NCBI GenBank assembly: GCA_001247695.2
Contig: LGRX02015524.1
Span: forward strand, 1 to 64,000
From: Cymbomonas tetramitiformis
Taxonomy: Eukaryota > Chlorophyta > Pyramimonadophyceae > Pyramimonadales > Pyramimonadaceae
Direction of reading: 5' to 3'
Length of the DNA: 64,000 nt
Part shown: positions 57,183-64,000 of the stretch, in pieces
Position numbering within the stretch: position 1 is the first letter of the stretch
Layout: each line of letters opens with the position of its first letter
Notes under the pieces: model-generated
What the model was told of the DNA's origin: nothing
Database searches by the model: none
Seen by the model: only the letters and a program-made list of their open reading frames with translations
Position numbers and translations under genes: made by a program

Positions 57183-58515
57183 GCCATTACCTGCAGGATG
57201 GGAGGCGGGCAGCCGGGCAGGCGCCGCAGGCGGGGCTGGCGATTGGCCTCAAGGTGAAGGTGTACTGGCCCCAAGATGATGCCTGGTACACCGGCACCGT
57301 GGGTGACACGGGGTCGGACGGCCTAACCCACATTGCCTACGAGGATGGTGACAAGGAGGACCTGGACATGAGCAAGGAGAGGTATGAGGTGCTCCCGGCA
57401 GCGGTGCAGGAGGTGACTGGCTGGGATGCGGCGCTTCAGGAGCGCTGGAGAGGAGAGCTGGGGGACAGCTCCCTCACTGAGCTGGCAGTGCAGATGCAGG
57501 GGGCAGCATTGGGCGGCAAGACGGTGGGCAACTACCGGCCGAAGGCTCGGGCCTTCATGGCGTTCTGTGAGGCGGAGGGCAGACAGTGGCTTCCGGCAAC
57601 GGGAGCCACGGTGAGGCTGTACATTGCTCACATGCTGGACAAGGGCACGGTGCAGGCGTCCAACATGCAGCCCTACCTATCCGCCATCAACAACTACCAC
57701 GAGGACATGGGGTTCCCCGGGCCTGCCAGGGGCCGGGCGATCTCCAGAGCAGTGAAGGGCATGGCCCGCCTCCAGGTGCAGGCGGCTGAAGCCGCGGGTG
57801 AGGAGCAGACGGTGCGGACCTGGCTGCCTGCCAGGCATGTCTCGGCGGTGCATGCGCACGGGCTGGGGCTGGAGCCGGTGGGCCGGGCAGCTACGGAGCT
57901 GCTCAGGGCGTGCACCTACGTGGTGTTTGCCTTCGTCACATTCGGCCGGCCAGAGACGGGCGTCTCCATGCGCAGGGAGCACATCAGCATCACAGGTGAG
58001 GACATCTCCGTGGTTCTCCACAAGGAGAAAGGCAGGGGGCACGTGCGCCTCAGGAGGAGGCTCACCATCCCCGCAGCGGGGGTGGCGGGGCTTGTGCAGC
58101 TCCTGCAGCACTGGCAGCAGGTGCGGGATGCCTGTTGGGGGCATCGCCCGGTGACGGGCTCGGAAGTGCAGGGCAGCTACTGGAGGCTGCCGTGGGAGCA
58201 AGGAAAGCTCCAGTCGGCGCAAGCTAATGGCTGGGTGCAGTTGGCATTGGGGAGGCTTGGGTGTGTCCCTCCGGAAGGGGGACACTTCTCTGGCCACAGC
58301 ACCCGCAAGGGGGCTTGTACCTGTGCCAGGGCGTGGGGGCGGCGCTTGAGAAGTGCTGCTTCCTGGGCGGCTGGTCTCAGCTGTCCTCTGCCATCCACTC
58401 CTACATTGACCCAGCAGCTGTTCCCGACGAGCACATGGAGAAGTACTTCGGGTGGACCACTCCGAGATGGCGACAGCAGCAGCAGCGGCAGCCTGGCACA
58501 GAGCAGTGTGCCTAA
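57183..58515 (+). pseudogene. DIRS-2 Tudor-like tyrosine recombinase, one frameshift
   Basis: The frame is -1 relative to RT. It has no ATG before the Tudor-like segment (KVYWPQDDAWYTGTV, then IAYEDGDKEDLDM; 57255-57380). The recombinase has an N-terminal SAM-like region (MQPYLSAINNYHEDMG), the first catalytic Arg in FGRPETG, and HSTRKGA (HxxR). Near 58333 the frame shifts; the next frame carries GGWSQLSSAIHSYIDP, including the nucleophilic Tyr, and ends at 58515. Tyrosine recombinases integrate the circular cDNA. A recent inactivating single-base indel is the simplest explanation. Confidence 0.8.
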
Positions 58516-59399
58516 TGATCTCTGTTACATGGCAATGAGATGTGAAGAGCAAAAGAAATGATTAAATTGGAGCCTGCGGAATTTTAGAGGTTTCTGTGCC
58601 GGTAGATCGATCAGAGTTTCCTGAGCCGTTAGATCAAAATCAGCAGCTGAGTTAGATCTAAAGGCTTTACACACGACAGTATTTAGGAGTTCCGCCCGTG
58701 GGAATCCGCAGCGCTGTTCTTTTGCCTTCCCTACCCACCCAACCCAGAAGACTCTAAACATTTTGCCTTAGAAGCTGTGCATCAGCCTAAAAAGCATGTG
58801 AAGCTGTGAATCAGCCTAGAGAAGACATTCCAAAAAGAGATTTTCTCTCACACACTTAAAAGCATGTAAGAAGAAAGGTATTTTTAATGAAATGCTATGC
58901 AGTATGCCTGTTGGCAATGAGATGTGAAGAGCAAAAGAAACCAAATGGACACCACATGAACCTCATAAGGACTCATATGGACAACCGTATGGACGGTTAT
59001 GATATGTTTAAATTGGAGTGCAATGGAATTTTAGTGGTTTCAGAAAATAGGAATCCGTGACTCCTGCTGCAGCAGACCTGATGATGACAGTGACACATGT
59101 AGCGTGTAGCTCCGTGACTCAGAACAGCGAGGTTACAAAAGCCACGAACCGACACGACTGTTCAGCTCTGTTCCTTTTGCTCTTGCAAACAGGAACCTCA
59201 CGGGTATTTTTTACCCTGTGAGGCACACTGCAAATTCTGATTTTGTAACTTTCAATCACCTGTTTCAATTGTAGACAGTAGAGTAGGTTGTGACTAAACC
59301 ACTGAGCTGTACGACAGCGATCGACAACAACGAGAGCAGTCAGAAAGAGAAAAACCTCCCGACTTCAGTAGTTTTTAGTTTTCCTTCTAGTTCTCATCA

Positions 59400-60386
59400 A
59401 TGAAGGGTGAAGGATTAGACAGTGCTCATTTCCCACCCCTCCCTGGGAAGCCGGTCCCTCCCGGACCAGATCTTCCTTCCCCCTCTTCTCCTGCACCACA
59501 GGAGGACTTGCTCAAGGCAATCCTTGGCCTTCAGCAGCAACAGGCGGAGAACCAACGGCTGTTTCAGGAGCAGCTCTTGCGCCAGTCTGTCATCAACGAG
59601 CACCTGGAGGCTCAAATCGCGGCTGCTGCTGCAAAACCGGGGACATCGGACCCTACCAGCTCATCGGGGTCTGCTGAACAGATTCTGGAACGCCGTAGAA
59701 GGCTGGCCTACGTCCCGGAGGCGGAATCAAATCCTTTTCCACGCACACCAAAAACTTTAACCACACGGATGCCGCAGTTGCACGACCTGCACGGAAACAA
59801 AACGTATGACGCGTTAGCAAAAAAATCAAACTCCTCGATGAAGTACGAATGTCTCGTCCTCGGACCAGCACTCTCGTACCTGCATGATGCTGTCGTTGCC
59901 GGAAACAGTGCCCTTGACAGCGCTGAGGACGGCAACGAAACCCTTGATTCTTTGCAGGCACGTCTCCGTGAGTTGACTAACTCGATCCAAGGTGTGTACT
60001 CGTTATTGTGCAACCGTTGGACGATGTTGGAGCTCCGTGCACAACTGGAGATGGACCCCTCGACTTCACACCGTGGAGGTGCGGAGGCGCTGCGTGCGAA
60101 GCTGCAATTCGTGGAGGATCGCGTGTATCAGGCCTCAGACGGCGTGATAGCTGACGCGGTGTTGCAGCAATGGTTGAACGACTTCGACACGTCAAAGGGA
60201 AAAGCTTTGCTGAACACGACAGCGAAGCAGGCAGCGGGCGCGGAAACGGGATCAGCTCCACGTTGGAAGCAACGCGATGATACGAAGTACGAGGACAAGA
60301 AGTACAAGGACAAGCAAGATGACAGAAAGCCTTCTGGAGGAAAAGGCAAAGGTGGCCGGGGCGGCAAGCCCGCGTCCGATGATTGA
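59400..60386 (+). CDS. DIRS-3 Gag-like protein, intact
   Basis: 328-residue ORF from ATG 59400. It has a Pro-rich N-terminus, a Gln/Leu-rich coiled coil (LLKAILGLQQQQAENQRLF), an Ala-rich linker, a core with MPQLHDLHGNKTYDALAKK and YSLLCNRWTMLELRAQ, and a basic Gly/Lys tail (GGKGKGGRGGKP). It is the intact counterpart of the DIRS-1 ORF. Confidence 0.82.
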   Translation: MKGEGLDSAHFPPLPGKPVPPGPDLPSPSSPAPQEDLLKAILGLQQQQAENQRLFQEQLLRQSVINEHLEAQIAAAAAKPGTSDPTSSSGSAEQILERRRRLAYVPEAESNPFPRTPKTLTTRMPQLHDLHGNKTYDALAKKSNSSMKYECLVLGPALSYLHDAVVAGNSALDSAEDGNETLDSLQARLRELTNSIQGVYSLLCNRWTMLELRAQLEMDPSTSHRGGAEALRAKLQFVEDRVYQASDGVIADAVLQQWLNDFDTSKGKALLNTTAKQAAGAETGSAPRWKQRDDTKYEDKKYKDKQDDRKPSGGKGKGGRGGKPASDD

Positions 60387-60513
60387 TGTCCTTGGGAAAA
60401 CTCCGGCCAACGCAACTGCCCTCTCCGGGTGTTGGTCGGAGCGGCCTCACCGTTCAGCAACGGGTGAGGCAGCGGAGGGGAGCTTGGCGCGCGGCGGGCG
60501 CCTGTTCAGAGGT

Positions 60514-62448
60514 AATGCAGTGGATCACCGAAGGCTGCAACTGAGGTGGAAGGCGGGTCCTCCACCGGCGTTCGATCACGGGGTGTCCTTGCGGGATGCT
60601 ATGCTTCAGCAGCAGCGGTGGTTGAACGAGGAGAAGCACAGACTGCTGGAGAACGGTGCATGGACGAGAGCGACGAAAAGATCTCACGTTTCTCATGCGT
60701 TCCTGGTGCCAAAGCCGGGTACGAACAAGTGGAGACTGGTGGTGGACTTTCGTTGGCTGAACCAGTGGTGCCCGAAGAGCAAGATGAGGATGGAGACGCT
60801 CAAGAAGCTGCGCAGGCTTGCGAAGCCGAACGATTGGTGCTTCAGCTTCGAATTGCAGGACGGTTTTCACGCACTGGGGATTCATCGGGACTTTCAGAAG
60901 TTCATGCAGTTCGACATCCAAGGGGAACTTTTCCAGTGCTCAGCGGTGCCGTTCGGATGGAGCGATACTCCTCGGGTGTTCTGCAAGTTCGTGCGCGTAA
61001 TGGTGGAGGCGTTGCGCTCTCCGCAAGCGGCAGAGGATCGCAGAGCTGTACGACAACTACGGGACGGTTCAGCAGTACGACAGCGGTGGTCGGTACGACG
61101 CAGAGCTGGATGCGCTGGCAGGAACGCAAGCAGTCACAGCGGGATGCGGGTGCTGCCGTACATGGACGACTTCTTGGTGCTAGTGGACTCGTTCGAGGAC
61201 GGTTTGATGCAACGAGAGCGAGTACGACGTGTGCTAAATCGCCTGGGTTTGCAGCGAAACGAGAAGAAGGGCCAGTGGGATCCGGTGCAGGTCATCGCGC
61301 ACCTTGGCCTGGAGGTGGATTTGAAGCACGGTCAGTTCCGTGTGACAGATCAACGTGTATGAAAACTTCACGTCAGAGCGAAGGAGATTTTGTGCGACGC
61401 AGCGAGAAATCGCAGGTTGATTCCGGCAAGGAGACTGGCAGCTTTCACAGGGCTGTGTCAGTCGGTGTACCTGGCCGTGCCTGCAGCGAGGCTCTACCTG
61501 AGGGAGCTTTACTTCGTGCTGGCGGAGAAGCGCAACTGGGGTGCGAAGGTGAAGATCTCGCGTGCGGCAAAGGTGGACCTGGAGTGGTGGTCGAGACTGC
61601 CTGCGATGAGCAAGTGGAATGGCCGCAAGATCTGGAGGTCCCCGACAAGAGCGAAGCTACACACGGACTCATCGATGATGGCGTGGGGTGGTGTACTCAA
61701 CCTCGAGCACGCAGCGAGAGGTTTTTGGTCGGACGAGATGCGGGAGTGGCACATCACGCACTTGGAGCTAGAGGCCGTTTTCAAGACTGTGCAGGCCTTC
61801 CTGAGGGAGCTCGAGGGCAAGGTCGTACGCCTATACTGCGACAACCATGCAATGGTGGCCATGCTTTCTCACTTCACGTCGAGAAACCCGGACTTGATGA
61901 GGAGGATGCGCAGGCTGTGGTCGCTCCTCGACCTTCACGACATCGAGCTGCAAGCTCAATACATTCGCAGCGAGGCCAATGTGTGGGCCGACAACCTTTC
62001 TCGCTGCGAGGACTTGGACGATTGGAGACTCAACCGCAGCTGGTTCGAGTGGGCCAACGAGCAGTGGGGCCCCTTCACGGTGGATCGCTTCGCTTCAGAG
62101 ATATCGGCACAGCTTCCACGTTACTACGCAGCTTGGAAAGACCCGCGGTGCGAGGGTGTAGACTCGCTGACGTACGACTGGCGGGGGGAGAACAATTGGG
62201 TGAATCCCCCGTGGGCGCTGCTGGACGAGGTGGCTCACAAGCTGCGGGAGGAGGGGGCTGCTGCGACAGTGGTGGCCCCGTACTGGCCAGGTCAGTCCTG
62301 GTTCCGCGAGCTGGAAGCCCTGGCGACGGAGGTGGTCATCATGCCGAGACGCAGAGACCTGTTCACTCCGAGCAGGCTTGGAGGGTCCAAACTTCTAGGG
62401 CCCTCCAATTGGGACGCAGTAATGTTTTTCATCCAGGCCTCCCCGTGA
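60514..62448 (+). pseudogene. DIRS-3 RT-RNase H with two small lesions
   Basis: The ATG at 60514 gives MQWITEGC, then an apparent one-base deletion near 60538 (compared with DIRS-1) shifts the frame. From about 60545 the frame is open through RT (KWRLVVDFRWLN, LPYMDDF at about 61153) to a single in-frame TGA at 61360. It then continues in the same frame through RNase H (LHTDSSMMAWGG, LELEAVF, YCDNHAMV, RSEANVWAD) and the NPPW domain to 62448. Otherwise collinear with DIRS-2. Confidence 0.82.
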
Positions 62449-62473
62449 GTTACTTTGCTGCGTAACTGAAAAG
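62445..62473 (+). promoter_or_regulatory. Candidate 29-nt intron joining RT and recombinase
   Basis: Starts GTGAGT, in which TGA is the RT stop, contains GTAACTGA as a possible branch region and ends AAAAG. Removing it would take out the stops of both frames and join RT to the Tudor-recombinase in frame. This is inference; ribosomal frameshifting or reinitiation are alternatives. Confidence 0.3.
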
Positions 62474-63785
62474 TTCATCAGCGTCTTCTTCGACTCCTAA
62501 GGTCACCGTGGGCACGAGACTTGAAATTTACTGGGAGGACAATGACGAGTTCTACCCGGGTGTGGTGAAGAACTTTAATGACGACGGTGCAGCTCTAGTG
62601 GTGTACGACGATGGTGACGAGGAGACCTTGAACTTATCGGAGGAGAAGTTCAACATCCTGCTCTGTGAAGGCGAGAACGAGCAGAACAAGGAGCGCGGAG
62701 GCGACTACAAAGAGAACAAGCGCGGTGGTGAAACACAAAACTTCTTTGCTAGTTCACTATGTGGACGATGGAGGAGCGAGTTGGGTCAGTCGGATTACAC
62801 TGACCTAGCGATCCTGATGCAGCGAAGGTCGCTGCTGGACTCTACTCTGGGTAACTACGGTCCCAAGGCGGAGAAGTTCGCGCAATTTTGTGTACGACAA
62901 CAACGACAATGGTTGCCAACGACAGAGGCGACAGTGTTGTTGTATTTAGCCTCTATACTTGACTCCAGCAACATCAGATCGACCTCGTTGCAGCCCTACC
63001 TTTCAGCCATCAACAACTACCACGAGGATTTGGGCTTTGCCGGACCAGCAAAGGGTCGTGCTGTGACTCGAGCTGTGAAGGGAATGACCACAATCCAGGA
63101 GGACGCTGTGGACGAGGAGGACATTGCGACTCAGAGAACTTGGCTGCCTGCACGACACGTACGACGAGTACATGAGGCAGCTTTAAAGTTGTCACCGAGG
63201 TCTTCAGCAGACCTTGCCTTACTTCGAGCCATGACCTACGTGGTGATGGCCTTTATGACCTTTGGAAGACCAGACACAGGGACATTCTTGTCCCGTCTGC
63301 ACGTACAGAGTGATGACGAAGGACTTTCTGTAGTGCTCCTTCGGGAAAAAGGCCGCCGAAATCACCTGGTGAAGAGGCGCCTGTTCATTCCCTGGAAGGG
63401 GGTGCCTCTGTTGAGAGACTTGATCTTACATTGGGAGACACATCGAGATGCAGCTTGGAGCAGAACTTCGCGGACACATCCTAATGGTTACTGGCTGCTA
63501 CCAGATGACCCGAAGAACTACAAGGCTTCAGTTGCTAATGACTGGATTGCGTCAGCTCTCAGTGAGCTTGACTGCAGACCTCCGGAAGGTGGTCATTTTT
63601 CTGCACACAGTACCCGGAAGGGAGCTGCGACGTGTGCTAGAGCTGTGGGTGTGATGATGGAGAAGGTGTGCTTCTTCGGAGGCTGGTCTCAGCAATCTTC
63701 AGCAGTGCAGCATTACATCGACCCAACGGCTGTGAGGGACATGGACATGGACTACTACTTTGCTTGGTTAACGTGTTCACAGTGA
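62474..63785 (+). CDS. DIRS-3 Tudor-like tyrosine recombinase, intact
   Basis: The frame is -1 relative to RNase H and opens after a TAA at 62463. There is no ATG before the Tudor-like part; the first in-frame start-like codon is GTG at 62508. The Tudor-like segment (LEIYWEDNDEFYPGVV, then VYDDGDEETLNL) is followed by a recombinase with the first Arg (FGRPDTG), HSTRKGA (HxxR), GGWSQQ and a C-terminal QHYIDP with the nucleophilic Tyr. All four recombinase landmarks are present. The upstream codons for SSASSSTPKV are similar in DIRS-1, which suggests translation begins before the GTG, probably as a fusion with RT. Confidence 0.85.
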
Positions 63786-64000
63786 CAGATTTTCAGCAGA
63801 TCTTGTGTGCCTCACTTAGATGATCTTTGGTATATGGCAAATGAGGATCCGAGCAAAAGAGAAATGTTTAAATTGGAGTGCAATGGAATTTTAGTGGTTT
63901 CAGAAAATAGGAATCCGTGACTCCTGCTGCAGCAAACCTGACGATGACAGTGACACATGTAGCATGTAGCTCCGTGACTCAGAACAGCGAGGTTACAAAA

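Larger units (their letters stand above)
53798..58940 (+). mobile_element. DIRS/PAT-type retrotransposon DIRS-2
   Basis: The left terminal repeat A1 (53798) is duplicated in tandem (unit 124 bp, second copy at 53922). After the coding region come B1 (ending 58559, GAGCAAAAGAAAT), A2 (from 58560, matching A1) and B2 (ending about 58940, matching B1). This A1-internal-B1-A2-B2 order is the split direct repeat of PAT/Ngaro-type tyrosine-recombinase retrotransposons. It is more GC-rich than DIRS-1 and DIRS-3, so it is a different family. Confidence 0.88.
59006..64000 (+). mobile_element. DIRS/PAT-type retrotransposon DIRS-3 (right end cut by window)
   Basis: The left repeat A1 starts at 59006. 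After the coding region B1 ends at 63865 and A2 starts at 63866; its 135 bases to the window end match A1 with three differences. B2 should lie beyond 64000. It is close in sequence to DIRS-1 throughout and is the best-preserved DIRS-1/3 family copy here. A 65-bp spacer (58941-59005) separates it from DIRS-2. Confidence 0.88.

Noticed and set aside
54332..58552. Several long minus-strand ORFs across DIRS-2
   Set aside because: Shadows of GC-rich coding sequence on the plus strand; no domain motifs.
62400..62450. -1 ribosomal slippery heptamer at the end of DIRS-3 RT
   Set aside because: No X XXY YYZ heptamer is in the right phase; GTTTTTC fails the first base, and DIRS-2 has none.

Overview
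The window reads as nuclear DNA of a flagellated microbial eukaryote, most likely a prasinophyte-type green alga with a large repeat-rich genome. This is inference. It rests on spliced genes with GT-AG introns, a coiled-coil gene resembling the ciliary transition-fibre protein FBF1, a huge gene combining beta-helix, Cys-rich and multi-pass membrane parts of the kind common in algae and oomycetes, and DIRS/PAT-type tyrosine-recombinase retrotransposons. No rRNA, CRISPR array or bacterial operon is visible. A 128-base assembly gap lies at 16770-16897.

Layout. 1-6831: the 3' part of a plus-strand gene of many short coiled-coil exons (FBF1-like). 7.2-9.7 kb: two small unrecognised spliced genes, one per strand. 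9.8-11.4 kb: little coding signal, with one tRNA-like fold. 11471-15956: a non-coding element with LTR-like ends carrying a non-autonomous hAT element (11991-14643). 16.9-17.35 kb: a pogo-like MITE and a perfect hairpin. 18.1-22.2 kb: a Gag-like gene split by a 185-bp MITE, then a minus-strand RNase H fragment. 22404-30698: a hAT transposon with a second, related hAT (26367-30333) nested in it; both encode chromodomain-BED-hAT transposases, both degraded. 30.8-35.2 kb: repeats, minus-strand Gag remnants, a RING-H2 gene and an unrecognised ORF. 35.6-52.1 kb: one very large minus-strand gene (beta-helix repeats, Cys-rich ephrin-receptor-like region, multi-pass membrane domain), bloated by minisatellite introns and by a DIRS element. 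52.8-64.0 kb: a cluster of three more DIRS/PAT elements.

How it fits together. At least ten mobile elements can be bounded, several by exact target-site duplications: two 8-bp pairs for the nested hATs, 8 bp for hAT-C, 8 bp for each of two MITEs, about 5 bp for the LTR-like element and TA for the pogo-like MITE. The DIRS elements carry Gag, RT-RNase H with a following NPPW domain, and a tyrosine recombinase fused to a Tudor-like domain. The hATs carry a chromodomain. Two unrelated transposon classes here therefore appear to have acquired histone-reader-type modules, and this is the most interesting theme of the window. A second theme is a possible 26-29-nt intron whose donor overlaps the RT stop codon and would fuse RT to the Tudor-recombinase.
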